Under the pieces are notes generated by a model, which was given only the letters and a program-made list of their open reading frames with translations, was not told where the DNA came from and ran no database searches. DNA of 64,000 bases, from contig NZ_JAKRNM010000002.1 of the NCBI RefSeq assembly GCF_022346995.1, positions 682,001 through 746,000 on the forward strand, read 5' to 3'. This DNA comes from Paenibacillus sp. ACRRY (GTDB taxonomy: Bacteria > Bacillota > Bacilli > Paenibacillales > Paenibacillaceae). Shown piece after piece: positions 8,804 to 18,300 of this stretch (within the stretch, counting starts at the first letter, position 1; every line of letters begins with the position of its first letter). The translations under genes were made by a program, and so were the position numbers.

Positions 8804-9334
8804 TTACATTTCAGCAAGTGCATCACAGAATGCTTTGCCATAGGGAGGAAGATCAGGCGGACGACGAGCCGAAATGATATGTCCATCGACAACAACAGCT
8901 TCATCTTTCCAGATTGCTCCGGCATTTTCCATGTCGTCTCGGATACCTGGTGTGGAAGTTACGGTAACCCCATCCAAAATTTTGGCTGAGATCAGCACCC
9001 AGCCAGCGTGACAGATCTGCCCAATCGGCTTGCGATCGGCATGCATTTCCTTCACCAGTTCAAGGACTTTCGGATAACGGCGGAGCTTGTCAGGTGCCCA
9101 GCCGCCTGGCACGAGAATGCCATCATATTGTGAACTGTCCAGTTCATCGAAGCTGTATTCCGCTTCTGCGGGAACACCGTATTTTCCGATGTAGACTTTA
9201 CCTTTTTTCTCTCCGGCCAGATGTACCTCGGCACCTTCTTCACGAACACGATGTACCGGGTACCACAACTCCAGATCTTCAAATTCTTCATCGACCAGTG
9301 CGATGACTTTTTTTCCTGTTAATCTCACAACCAT
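8804..9334 (-). CDS. DJ-1/PfpI family protein (glyoxalase/protease-like)
   Basis: A 176-residue single-domain protein of the DJ-1/PfpI superfamily, related to general stress protein 18 (YfkM type). The nucleophile elbow is GQICHAG with the cysteine at about residue 108. Other hallmarks are ALVDEEFEDLELWYP with the acidic residue that activates the cysteine, DGILVPGGWAPD and the C-terminal SARRPPDLPPYGKAF. Family members include deglycase/glyoxalase-like and peptidase-like proteins; the actual substrate is not known. The open frame extends further upstream, but that extension has no family resemblance. Start: ATG at 9334, or more probably the in-frame GTG two codons later (9328), which is 8 bases from AAGGAG. 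Confidence 0.88.
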   Translation of the reverse strand: MVVRLTGKKVIALVDEEFEDLELWYPVHRVREEGAEVHLAGEKKGKVYIGKYGVPAEAEYSFDELDSSQYDGILVPGGWAPDKLRRYPKVLELVKEMHADRKPIGQICHAGWVLISAKILDGVTVTSTPGIRDDMENAGAIWKDEAVVVDGHIISARRPPDLPPYGKAFCDALAEM

Positions 9335-9572
9335 CTCTCCTTTTGCCGTGGTTAGGATGCTGCAACTTATATTGTAACAGATTCTGTACGACACTTCATG
9401 ATTGTGCATTTTCCGTCTTTAGATAACGGTTACACATATATGAAAGCTTATTTTCGACAACCTGCATTTGGGGGGAGTGGTAATTTGTACAACCTATGGT
9501 TTGCGGCAGGATTTAAGCGGAAAAAGGTCGAATGGTAACGTATACGAGTACAGAACGAATGAGGTGATGAAT

Positions 9573-10016
9573 GTGCGCAAAACGTGCAAATGCGGACATA
9601 TAATGGAATTGGAATTGAGAACCGTAGTTTATGCGAAGAAAGTGGAGATTCGGAATGTGCCTGTTTTCGCATGCACGGATTGTGTTTCCTACGAAGTATT
9701 ACAGCCGGTTAAGCCGGATTTGAAAGAATGTATCAGCAAGTTAGGTGAACAACCCGTGAAACAGGATCTATCCTTTGGCAAGCAAAATGAACTTGCAGAT
9801 CTCTTTCATGAACAACTGCTGGCCAGGCCAGATGCCACTGATCGCGAGATGGAACATCACATGCAGCAAGCTGTGAACGAACGCATTAACCTGCTGCTTG
9901 ATATTATGGGATATGCTCAGAAGTCGGGCGACGAAGAATGGATGGAAACCACAGAGCGCAGGTTAAGCCAGTTGTCCGGTTTTGTGTGGCAGGCACATTT
10001 CTCGAATGCTGTCTAA
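9573..10016 (+). CDS. YgiT-type zinc-ribbon domain protein, function unknown
   Basis: A 147-residue cytoplasmic protein. Its N-terminus has a CKCG pair near residues 5-7 and a CTDC pair near 36-39, separated by the strand-rich segment MELELRTVVYAKKVEIRNVPVFA; this is the arrangement of the YgiT/MqsA-type zinc ribbon. The remainder is predicted helical and has no recognised motif. There is no HTH domain and no toxin partner beside it, so an antitoxin role is not supported. The first ATG codons of the frame (9468, 9567) are badly placed; GTG at 9573 lies 6 bases behind GAGGTG and is chosen. It is followed by ytxJ 122 bp downstream. Confidence 0.6.
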   Translation: MRKTCKCGHIMELELRTVVYAKKVEIRNVPVFACTDCVSYEVLQPVKPDLKECISKLGEQPVKQDLSFGKQNELADLFHEQLLARPDATDREMEHHMQQAVNERINLLLDIMGYAQKSGDEEWMETTERRLSQLSGFVWQAHFSNAV

Positions 10017-10138
10017 TTTTGACGTGTAAAATGCTTGTTTTCATGAAAATTGGCTTTTTCATGCGCTTTTTGTTAAGATATCCTAGAGTGAAAACGCTCA
10101 ACATAGCGGTATTCCTGAAAAAGGGGGATGTATATCAA

Positions 10139-10486
10139 ATGGCTGACATGACTAAAATGACAAGTATTGAACAGCTAAACTCCGCAGTGGAGGCTACTGA
10201 AGACCAACCCTTGCTTCTGTTTAAGCACAGCACACGCTGCCCGATCAGCGCGAATGCTTATCAGGAGATGAACAATTATTTGCAAAATAATCCTAATGAA
10301 AATGTAAACTATGGCATCATTTACGTAGTGGAAGATCGACCTGTGTCTAATGAAGCAGCCGACAAGCTGGGAGTTAAGCACGAATCTCCGCAGGCGATTC
10401 TGGTCAAAAAAGGAATTCCTGTATGGCATACTTCCCATTCGGATATTACTTCGTCCACACTCACGAATGCTCTAAGTGAGTCCTAA
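10139..10486 (+). CDS. ytxJ: Bacillithiol-system redox protein YtxJ
   Basis: A 115-residue thioredoxin-fold protein with a single active-site cysteine (C34) in the motif TRCPIS, where thioredoxins have CxxC. The family (YtxJ, DUF2847) is named for its co-occurrence with bacillithiol and is thought to act as a monothiol bacilliredoxin-like protein. Further marks are YVVEDRPVSNEAADKLGVKHESPQAILVKKG, which corresponds to the cis-proline region (SPQ). The frame is open further upstream, but AAAGGGGG (10120-10127) points to the ATG at 10139. The gene sits between the zinc-ribbon gene and ccpA. Confidence 0.9.
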   Translation: MADMTKMTSIEQLNSAVEATEDQPLLLFKHSTRCPISANAYQEMNNYLQNNPNENVNYGIIYVVEDRPVSNEAADKLGVKHESPQAILVKKGIPVWHTSHSDITSSTLTNALSES

Positions 10487-10498
10487 AGCCTATTTTAA

Positions 10499-10527
10499 TT
10501 GATTAATGCAAAAATTTGTCGTAATAT
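10499..10527 (+). promoter_or_regulatory. Promoter of ccpA
   Basis: -35 TTGATT at 10499-10504, exact 17-bp spacer, -10 TAATAT at 10522-10527. It lies about 50 bases before the ccpA start, after the end of ytxJ. Confidence 0.6.
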
Positions 10528-10578
10528 AAATCTTAATGAAAATGGTATGAAAATTTACTGGTAATGGAGAGAAGTACT

Positions 10579-11586
10579 GTGACGGTAACCATTTATGATG
10601 TGGCACGTGAAGCTGGTGTGTCCATGGCAACGGTATCGCGGGTGGTAAATAACAACCCGAATGTTAAGCCACAAACGCGCAAAAAAGTATATGAAGCCAT
10701 CGAGCGGTTGGGATATCGTCCGAATGCGGTAGCCAGAGGTTTGGCGAGCAAGAAGACAACCACGGTCGGGGTCGTTATTCCGGATATTTCAAACTCGACT
10801 TTCGCAGAGATTGCCCGCGGGATCGAGGATATTGCGAATATGTATCACTACAACATTATTTTGTGTAATGCGGACAAGAAGAAGGAAAAAGAAATCCGTG
10901 TCATCAACACGCTGCTGGAGAAACAGGTAGATGGCCTACTCTTCATGGGTGGAACGGTAACGGATGAACATATTCAGGCGTTTCAGTCTGCGGCTGTGCC
11001 AATCGTGCTCTGTGCAACGAGTGACGAGAAGGGAACATATCCTTCCGTGGATATCGACCACGAAGCTGCAGCTTTTGATGCGGTGAACACATTGATTCGT
11101 CATGGACATAAGGAAATTGCGATGATCAGTGGTACACTGCAAGATCCTGCGAACGGTTATGCTCGTTTCCAAGGCTACAAAAAGGCACTTGAAGCGGCGG
11201 GAATGGAATATCAGGAGGATCTGGTACGGATCGGTAACTATCGTTACGAGTCCGGTGTGGAAGCAATGAAATATTTCCTCGGACTGAAGAAGAGACCATC
11301 CGCTATCTTCGCTGCAACAGACGAAATGGCCATTGGTGCCATTCACTCCATTCAGGATGAAGGCTTGAAGGTACCTGACGACTTCTCCATCATTAGTGTG
11401 GATAACATTCGCATGGCTTCCATGGTTCGTCCTCAATTGACAACTGTGGCACAGCCGATGTATGACCTTGGCGCAGTAGCTATGCGTTTGCTCACCAAGT
11501 TGATGAAGAAGGAAAATGTGGAGAACCCACGGGTTATTTTGCCGCATGAAACAATTCTTCGTCTGTCAGTAAGTCATGCTGGCTAA
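10579..11586 (+). CDS. ccpA: Catabolite control protein A
   Basis: Global regulator of carbon catabolite control in Firmicutes; with HPr or Crh phosphorylated on Ser46 it binds cre sites. The 335-residue LacI-family protein begins with the DNA-binding segment [21 protein letters not shown] and the hinge [15 protein letters not shown], both nearly identical to Bacillus CcpA, followed by the periplasmic-binding-like core ([37 protein letters not shown]). An upstream ATG at 10564 overlaps the ribosome site GGAGAGAAG; the GTG at 10579 fits the spacing and the family N-terminus. A well-matched cre site lies in the acuA/acsA gap 2.8 kb away. Confidence 0.95.
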   Translation: MTVTIYDVAREAGVSMATVSRVVNNNPNVKPQTRKKVYEAIERLGYRPNAVARGLASKKTTTVGVVIPDISNSTFAEIARGIEDIANMYHYNIILCNADKKKEKEIRVINTLLEKQVDGLLFMGGTVTDEHIQAFQSAAVPIVLCATSDEKGTYPSVDIDHEAAAFDAVNTLIRHGHKEIAMISGTLQDPANGYARFQGYKKALEAAGMEYQEDLVRIGNYRYESGVEAMKYFLGLKKRPSAIFAATDEMAIGAIHSIQDEGLKVPDDFSIISVDNIRMASMVRPQLTTVAQPMYDLGAVAMRLLTKLMKKENVENPRVILPHETILRLSVSHAG

Positions 11587-11640
11587 GCAAAAGCAATTAG
11601 AAAAGGGAGAAGGAATTCTCTCTACATAATGGATATACGG

Positions 11641-11664
11641 AAGCTCCGGAGACGGAGCTTTTGT
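11641..11664 (+). terminator. Intrinsic terminator after ccpA
   Basis: An 8-bp stem AAGCTCCG/CGGAGCTT with a GAGA tetraloop, then TTTGTG. The T-run is short. Confidence 0.6.
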
Positions 11665-11725
11665 GCTTCATGAGGATGAATCAGGCGAACCGGATAGGTC
11701 CGGAAGTGAATAGGAGGTAGCGAGG

Positions 11726-12421
11726 ATGAAGGAAACGATTGGGATCATTGGAGCTATGGATGAAGAAGTGGAACTTCTGCTGGCTGGCATGAAGCAGCTG
11801 GAGACGGTGAAGCAAACCGGTATTACGTATGTGGCGGGTGAATGGCTGGGCAAACAGATCGTGGTGTGCAAATCGGGTGTCGGCAAAGTGAACGCGGCGG
11901 TGACCACGCAAATTCTGATCGATCGTTTCCAAGTGGACCGGATTATATTTACGGGTGTTGCGGGCGCAGTGAACCCTGAACTGAACATTGGAGATATCGT
12001 AATCTCCTCCGTGTGCGTTCAGCATGACATGGATGTGACTCCTCTCGGCTTTGAACGAGGAGTGATCCCGTATCAGGAAACGTCTGCATTCCCGGCGGAA
12101 CCTGCTCTGATTGCGTTAGCAGAGGAAGCCTGTAAGGCGCAGGGGGCTAAATATCAGATTGGTAAAGTATTGTCCGGAGATCAGTTTATTGCGAGCAAGG
12201 AGACCGTGAACATGCTGTATACCGAAATGGATGGAGCATGTGCGGAGATGGAGGGCGCTGCCGTCGCTCAGGTTAGTTTCATGAATCGTGTTCCTTTTGT
12301 TGTGCTGCGTGGCATGTCTGATAAAGCGGACGGGTCGGCTCATGTGAACTTTGCTGAATTTACCGTGCAATCTTCTCAGCGTTCCCATCGGATTGTCGAG
12401 CATATGCTTGAAAATATGTAA
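11726..12421 (+). CDS. mtnN: 5'-methylthioadenosine/S-adenosylhomocysteine nucleosidase
   Basis: Hydrolyses methylthioadenosine and S-adenosylhomocysteine to adenine and the thioribose or ribosylhomocysteine, feeding methionine salvage and AI-2 formation. The 231-residue protein starts with the PNP/UDP family signature IGIIGAMDEEVELL, has FTGVAGAVNPELNIGDIVIS, the purine-binding SGDQFIASKE, the substrate glutamate pair in ACAEMEGAAVAQV and the catalytic aspartate in MSDKADGSA. Length is typical. The ribosome site TAGGAGG lies 8 bases before ATG. It stands alone between two terminators. Confidence 0.95.
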   Translation: MKETIGIIGAMDEEVELLLAGMKQLETVKQTGITYVAGEWLGKQIVVCKSGVGKVNAAVTTQILIDRFQVDRIIFTGVAGAVNPELNIGDIVISSVCVQHDMDVTPLGFERGVIPYQETSAFPAEPALIALAEEACKAQGAKYQIGKVLSGDQFIASKETVNMLYTEMDGACAEMEGAAVAQVSFMNRVPFVVLRGMSDKADGSAHVNFAEFTVQSSQRSHRIVEHMLENM

Positions 12422-12469
12422 TTGGAGTCTCGTTCAGAAGCTGCAATAAAAGCATGAGTTTACAAACTA

Positions 12470-12531
12470 AAACCGCCTTTCGTGGGTAGTTCCATTTTGT
12501 CATCTGGAGCTGCCTAGAGAGGCGGTTTTTT
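12470..12531 (+). terminator. Long two-part terminator hairpin after mtnN
   Basis: The outer stem AAACCGCCT/AGGCGGTTT is followed by T6. The 41-base interior folds into a second 9-bp stem (GGTAGTTCC with GGAGCTGCC, two G-U pairs), so the whole forms one long interrupted hairpin. It also faces the end of acuA. Confidence 0.8.
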
Positions 12532-12555
12532 GGTACATATATTTCAATAAATGTA

Positions 12556-13188
12556 TTAGTACATGAAACGATGACGAAACCGTACACGGTCGAATTGTTC
12601 CTCGGAAGACATGGGTACTTCACTGCCGATGCGCACCATGAGACAGTTCGCCGGATGAGAGCAAATCTCGGGATCATCCGTGGCGTACCAGGTCATGTCC
12701 ACAGTCTGCATCAGTCGCTCCATCATTTTGCGATAATCCCAGACGGAGAGGCCGCTGCCCTTCAGATCCCAATGCCAGTAATATTCCGTTGTGAAAACAA
12801 TATATCTTTCCATCTGTCCATTTTCAAATGCGGTGAGCAGCATCTCGCGTCCTACTCCCAGTGAACGGTATTCGTCGGCTACTTCAATAGCTCCGAGCTC
12901 AATGAGATCCATCATGTTACCTTCGGACCAGCGCTCACAATCATCCGCATAGTGGAATGTAACATATCCGATAATCGTCTCATTTTCACGTGCGATGATA
13001 ATTCTTCCTTCAGGCAGTGCCGCAATTTCTGCAAGTGCTTCCTGCTGTTCAGAAGGACGACGAAAGGCATCCAGATCAGGATGGAACGCAAGCTTGGTGA
13101 TTGCCTCGGGAGGCACAGGGCCTTCTACCGTGACTCGGTGGCTGGACTTGAAGATGGAACGCATATGATACTCCTTGATATGCTCCAT
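12556..13188 (-). CDS. acuA: Acetyl-CoA synthetase-modifying acetyltransferase AcuA
   Basis: A 210-residue GNAT acetyltransferase, the same length as Bacillus subtilis AcuA. There, AcuA acetylates the active-site lysine of AcsA and switches it off; the deacetylases AcuC and SrtN reverse this. The match is visible in LPEGRIIIARENETIIGYVTF, RWSEGNMMDLIELGAIEVADEYRSLGVG (the acetyl-CoA loop), TTEYYWHWDLKGSGLSVWDYRKMME and TDDPEICSHPANCLMVRIG. The gene is divergent from acsA across a 271-bp region, as in B. subtilis. acuB and acuC, which follow acuA in Bacillus, are absent here: mtnN lies next. Confidence 0.95.
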   Translation of the reverse strand: MEHIKEYHMRSIFKSSHRVTVEGPVPPEAITKLAFHPDLDAFRRPSEQQEALAEIAALPEGRIIIARENETIIGYVTFHYADDCERWSEGNMMDLIELGAIEVADEYRSLGVGREMLLTAFENGQMERYIVFTTEYYWHWDLKGSGLSVWDYRKMMERLMQTVDMTWYATDDPEICSHPANCLMVRIGSEVPMSSEEQFDRVRFRHRFMY

Positions 13189-13267
13189 GGTTCATGCTCC
13201 TCTCTCCCCCTACTTATAGCAAAAAATCAAAAAATTGAAAACCCATAGACGATGATTGTGTAGATTT

Positions 13268-13275
13268 GCTATAAT
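13268..13275 (+). promoter_or_regulatory. Possible extended -10 promoter for acsA
   Basis: TATAAT at 13270-13275 is preceded by TG plus one base, an extended -10. No good -35 is seen at the right distance. It lies 185 bases upstream of the acsA start. Confidence 0.45.
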
Positions 13276-13364
13276 TGCGTAGACAAAAAACGTTCACAAT
13301 TCAAGCAGATTTGAGTTCATTGGTTTGGCCAGACAGGTACATGATGAGAATTTCTCTCTATTAA

Positions 13365-13378
13365 TGTAAGCGCTAACT
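13365..13378. promoter_or_regulatory. cre site (CcpA box) in the acuA/acsA intergenic region
   Basis: TGTAAGCGCTAACT matches the 14-base cre consensus TGWAARCGYTWNCW at every position. It lies 81 bases before acsA and downstream of the extended -10. acsA and acuABC are CcpA-repressed in B. subtilis, and CcpA itself is encoded nearby. Repression here is inferred. Confidence 0.8.
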
Positions 13379-13459
13379 GGAAGTTCAGTCAACACAAAGG
13401 CAATGAGAAGTAACCCATTACGGGAAATCGAAATGTCGAGTTGAAGGAGGCTGGCAAGC

Positions 13460-15184
13460 ATGAGTCAAGCACATGGTGAGATGCTGCAAACGGTTGTGTC
13501 TGAATCTAACCTGGGCGATTACACAGAGGCCCGAAGCCGGTTTGATTGGGAATCGGTGGAGAGGCACTTTACGTGGCACGCCAGCGGAAAAGTCAACATG
13601 GCGCATGAAGCGATCGATCGTCATGTACTGGAAGGAAGAGGCGGGAGAACGGCACTGTTATACAGTGATGCCTCGCGTGAAGAAGCGTATACTTTTGCTG
13701 ATTTGAGCGAGCAATCGAATCGTTTTGGGAATGTCCTGCGCAAATATGGCATTGTCCGGGGAGACCGGGTATTTATTTTCATGCCGAGAAGTCCTGAGTT
13801 ATATTTCAGCCTGCTCGGTGTGTTAAAAGCAGGAGCCATAGCTGGACCTCTTTTTGAGGCTTTTATGGAGACGGCAGTCAAGGATCGGTTGGAAGATAGC
13901 GGGGCCGTAGCCCTCGTCACAACTCCAGAACTGCTAGGACGCATTAAACGTGCGGAACTGCCGGAACTGAAGCATATCTTTGTTGTCGGTGGAGGTACCC
14001 AGACCGAGGAGGGTTTAATCGACTTTGACGCAGAGATGTCTGCAGCCTCGGACGAAATGGAAGTGGAATGGCTGAATCGTGAGGATGGTTTGCTTATTCA
14101 CTATACATCGGGCTCTACGGGCAAGCCTAAGGGTGTCTATCACGTCCAAAATGCCATGATTCAGCATTATTATACAGGCAAGGTCGTTCTTGATTTACGG
14201 GAAAATGACGTGTACTGGTGTACGGCTGACCCCGGATGGGTAACAGGTACCTCTTACGGAATTTTTGCTCCGTGGCTGAATGGAGTGACCAATGTTATTC
14301 GTGGGGGCCGGTTCAGCCCGCAAGATTGGTACAGCACCATTGAGAAAAATAAAGTCAGCGTCTGGTACAGTGCCCCGACCGCGTTCCGCATGCTGATGGG
14401 TGCAGGGGACGAGACTATCGCACAACATGATCTCAGCAGCTTGCGGCATGTAATGTCGGTTGGAGAACCGCTCAATCCGGAAGTGGTACGTTGGGGATGG
14501 AAAGCCTATGGTCAGCGAATTCATGATACCTGGTGGATGACAGAGACCGGAGCCCAGCTGATTTGTAACTATCCTGAGATGCCGATTAAGCCTGGCTCCA
14601 TGGGGCGGCCGCTGCCCGGAATTGAAGCAGCCATTATTGATGATCGGGGACAGGAGCTCCCTCCATATAGCATGGGAAACCTCGCCATACGTACGCCTTG
14701 GCCATCCATGATGGCGAAGATTTGGAACAACCCGGCCAAATACGATGAATATTTCAGGCTGTCTGGCTGGTATGTATCCGGGGATTCGGCGTATATGGAC
14801 GAAGAAGGGTATTTCTGGTTCCAGGGCCGGATTGATGATGTAATCAATTCTTCCGGGGAACGTATTGGTCCGTTTGAGGTGGAGAGCAAGCTCGTAGAAC
14901 ATCCTGCCGTTGCAGAGGCCGGAGTCATCGGTAAGCCGGATGTAACGCGCGGTGAGATTATTAAGGCGTTTGTAGCGCTGCGTGAGGGTTATGAAGCGAC
15001 TCCTGAGTTGAAGGAAGAGATCTATCGATTTGTAAAAGAGGGCTTGTCTGCTCATGCAGCTCCGCGAGAGATCGAGTTTAAGGAGAAATTGCCCAAGACT
15101 CGCTCCGGTAAAATCATGCGACGTGTGCTGAAGGCTTGGGAGCTCGATTTGCCGACAGGTGATCTGTCCACCATTGAAGATTAA
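13460..15184 (+). CDS. acsA: Acetyl-CoA synthetase (acetate-CoA ligase)
   Basis: Activates acetate to acetyl-CoA through an acetyl-AMP intermediate, allowing growth on or re-uptake of acetate. The 574 residues correspond to the Bacillus AcsA form rather than the 650-residue enterobacterial one. The AMP-binding motif is HYTSGSTGKPKGVYHV (about residues 214-229), followed by DTWWMTETGAQ, YVSGDSAYMDEEGYFWFQGRIDDVINSSGERIGPFEVES and the C-terminal PKTRSGKIMRR with the catalytic lysine K551. This lysine is the expected AcuA target, and acuA lies divergently upstream. GAAGGAGG precedes the ATG. A terminator follows. Confidence 0.95.
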   Translation: MSQAHGEMLQTVVSESNLGDYTEARSRFDWESVERHFTWHASGKVNMAHEAIDRHVLEGRGGRTALLYSDASREEAYTFADLSEQSNRFGNVLRKYGIVRGDRVFIFMPRSPELYFSLLGVLKAGAIAGPLFEAFMETAVKDRLEDSGAVALVTTPELLGRIKRAELPELKHIFVVGGGTQTEEGLIDFDAEMSAASDEMEVEWLNREDGLLIHYTSGSTGKPKGVYHVQNAMIQHYYTGKVVLDLRENDVYWCTADPGWVTGTSYGIFAPWLNGVTNVIRGGRFSPQDWYSTIEKNKVSVWYSAPTAFRMLMGAGDETIAQHDLSSLRHVMSVGEPLNPEVVRWGWKAYGQRIHDTWWMTETGAQLICNYPEMPIKPGSMGRPLPGIEAAIIDDRGQELPPYSMGNLAIRTPWPSMMAKIWNNPAKYDEYFRLSGWYVSGDSAYMDEEGYFWFQGRIDDVINSSGERIGPFEVESKLVEHPAVAEAGVIGKPDVTRGEIIKAFVALREGYEATPELKEEIYRFVKEGLSAHAAPREIEFKEKLPKTRSGKIMRRVLKAWELDLPTGDLSTIED

Positions 15185-15218
15185 TAACCGAACACGCGGC
15201 ACCTGTATTTTAAGACCA

Positions 15219-15255
15219 AGCCTGATTTGCGTAAGATGCAGATCAGGCTTTTTAT
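15219..15255 (+). terminator. Intrinsic terminator after acsA
   Basis: A 9-bp stem AAGCCTGAT/ATCAGGCTT extended by a TGC/GCA pair inside, then TTTATAAT. Confidence 0.85.
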
Positions 15256-15262
15256 AATATGA

Positions 15263-15301
15263 AGAAAAGCCCCCATCCTCTAATGATGAGGGTGGGGGCT
15301 T
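15263..15301 (-). terminator. Intrinsic terminator of the penicillin-binding protein gene
   Basis: A 14-bp G/C-rich stem (AAGCCCCCATCCTC with GAGGGTGGGGGCTT, one G-U) followed on the minus strand by TTTTCTTC. Confidence 0.85.
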
Positions 15302-15325
15302 GAAAAACGAGCGTTACGGCAATCC

Positions 15326-18300
15326 TTACGGTTGATAAGGAACGGCAACGGAAGGTTCGGATTCTCCTACACTGTTGCTGGCGGATACTTTGAACCATCC
15401 GCTTGTAGAGGCAGGTACGCCGTAATCCATCGAGGTACCTGATGTTGTTCCGATCTTGGTATAAGGGGCAGAGCCTGTTTCACTGTAATACACGGCATAG
15501 CTCTGTACACCATCGCTCTCCGGATTGGATGCCCATTGAATGCGCAATCCCTGGGAGAGAGCTGCTACGCTAACCTGTCCAGGGGTACCTGGAACAGTGG
15601 TCGCGGCGTTATCGTTCTCATTCTCTTCCGGCTCAACGATGGTTCCGGGAACGTTGATCGGTTCTTTTACTTCTTCATCCGGGAGTGGATCTGCCATTCC
15701 TGCACTGCTAACCGTAGCACTAGGAGAGGACTCTTTGCCGGCTACATCGACAGCAGTGACATAGAAGGAGAAGTTCCCGCCTTGTGCGTATGCTGTAAAT
15801 GATCTGGACTCACCTGTCAGGACAACCTGGCCCTGGTTCTGGAAGCCGGCACCATTTACGGAGCGATACAAGCGATATCCGACAACGTCATTTTCAGGTG
15901 TTGCGTTAAATGTAATTACAGCTTTGCCATTGGCAACGGAGATCCTCACATTCCCTGGTGCATCTGGTGCCTTGCCATTGTCTGATCTCGGATCGACTTG
16001 TGTTGGCATATCTTCATCCGCATCTTCTGGCAAGTAATAGGCAAGAGATTCGTGGCGGCTCATCCGTGAGAAAGCGTTTTGCAATTCCTTGATCAGATCG
16101 GAGATCGGTTTCTTCCGTTTAATAACCGTCTTCTCCTTCAGCATATCGCTAGGTGTTTCATCACGCGGGATGTAGTTTACACCATTGTAGGTAATGTATT
16201 TCGCTTTGGCGACACCATCATCACTATCTTTGGGAATAAATTTGCTGTTGAAAATATCGGTTACAAATTTATCAGTCAGTGATGTTGGCAATTTGCCGCT
16301 ATAAGCAGATACCGTGCGTGTTTCAATGCCTGATGGTTTCTTGAATGAGTCTGTCACGAACAGTTCCTTGTCGGTTGCAACGACTTCATTCATAATCTGA
16401 GACCAGAGCTGCTGGGCACGTTTACGCTGAGATTTGGTTTCAAGGGTGTTAACAGGCTGTTTGTATCCAACCCATACACCAAGCGTAACATCAGGTGTAT
16501 AGCCTTCAAACCAGACATCCGCATAGTTTTGCGTTGAACCGGTTTTTCCTACGACAGGTGCACTTTTCGTATACTTATACGTTTCGCGTACCTTATCCGC
16601 AGTACCTTCGGTAATTACGGTTCTTAACATATCTGTCATGAGGTACGCCGTCTGTTCGGAGAATGCCTGGACAGGCTCGGATTCATGCTTATAAACGATA
16701 TTTCCTTTGGAGTCCACAATTTTGCTAATCATGTATGAGTCGTTATATACCCCATTGTTCGCAATAGCTCCGTAAGCATTCGTAAGTTCTTCCACGGTTA
16801 CACCGTACTGGAGTCCCCCCAGAACACCAGTCTGAGCCTGATAGTCTTGCTGCTGAATGGTCGTTATGCCAAGCTTCTTGGAAAATGCCCAGGCTTTTTC
16901 GATCCCGACGTCTTCATTAAAGAGTTTTAGCGCAGGAACGTTCAGGGAATAGTTCAGTGCTCTACGAGCGGTTACAAGTCCCTGATAACGATTGTTCGCA
17001 TTCTTCGGAATATGGAACCCGTTAGAGCCTCCATCCTTAAGGATGATCGGTGAATCATCAATGATGGACGCTGGTTGAACCAATCCTTCTTCCAGAGCAG
17101 GCAGATAGGCGGCAATAGGCTTCATCGTTGAACCTGGCTGACGAACCATCTGGGTTGCGTAGTTCATCTGTTCATCCTGGAAGCTCCGGCCTTCAATCAT
17201 GCCCAGAATAGCTCCGGTTTTGTGATCAATCATGATGGCTGCAGTCTGTTCTTTTCCTTTTTTGGGATCATCCGCAGCAAAATTGCTGTCATTCTCGGCA
17301 ATGGTACGCATGGTTTTGTACACACTTTTGTTAATCGTTGTGTATATGCGATATCCACCTGTACGCAATTGCTGCTGAGCTTCTTCGAGCAGCGCACTGC
17401 TTTCCTTTTGAGTCCCATCCTCGGTAGAATCTGAACCCTCGGAAGTTCCTTCAGCGGCTGTGTCTGTATTCATTTGTTTCATCAAAATTTGTGCAGCCTG
17501 GCGTTCGGTTTCCATCATAAGATATGGATAAGTGTTGTAAGCCTTGACGGTCTTCGGTGCCAGTGAACTCTTAATATCAAAAGCAAGAGCTTCGTCATAC
17601 TCAGTTTGATTGATTTTGCCAAGTTCAAGCATACGGCGTAAAACCAGATGCTGGCGGTTGATTGCACGCTCAAAATTATCCTCCACAAAGTCGCCTTTTC
17701 CGTTAAAGGCAGAGTAAGAGGAGGGGAGCTGAGGCAAACCGGCAAGATAGGCAGCCTGAGCCGTATTTATTTTCTCCAGATCATTAATGTTGAACAATCC
17801 TTTGGCAGCTGCCTTAATCCCATACACATTGTATCCACTGGAGCCATTACCAAAAGGAACTTTATTCAGATACGCGGTCATGATCTCGTTTTTGGTCAGG
17901 AATCGTTCAAGTCGCAAGGAGAGCAAGATCTCTTTCACTTTGCGGTCTTCGGTACGATCCAGATTCAAGAACACACGCCGTGCCAATTGCTGAGTCAGCG
18001 TACTTCCGCCTGTTTGCACAGACTCTTTCAGCACCTTCTGTTTCACGGCTCGGAGCGTACCGCTCATATCTACACCTTTATGTTCGTAAAAATGATTGTC
18101 TTCAATCGATATGACAGCATCAATAACTTTCTGTGGTATCTGGTCGAAGGTGACCGGACGCCTGTCTTCTTCCGTACGTAATTGACCGATCGGGCTACCG
18201 TCGGCAAAGTAAGCAAAGCCTGTGATGGAGTTTTCGCTGACTTTTTGCTCAATCAGGGCCCTGGAGCGGACGGGCTCGTCTTTTACAATGGAACTGACGT

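Noticed and set aside
10087..10100. Possible cre site TGAAAACGCTCAAC before ytxJ
   Set aside because: The right half departs from the consensus at several positions.
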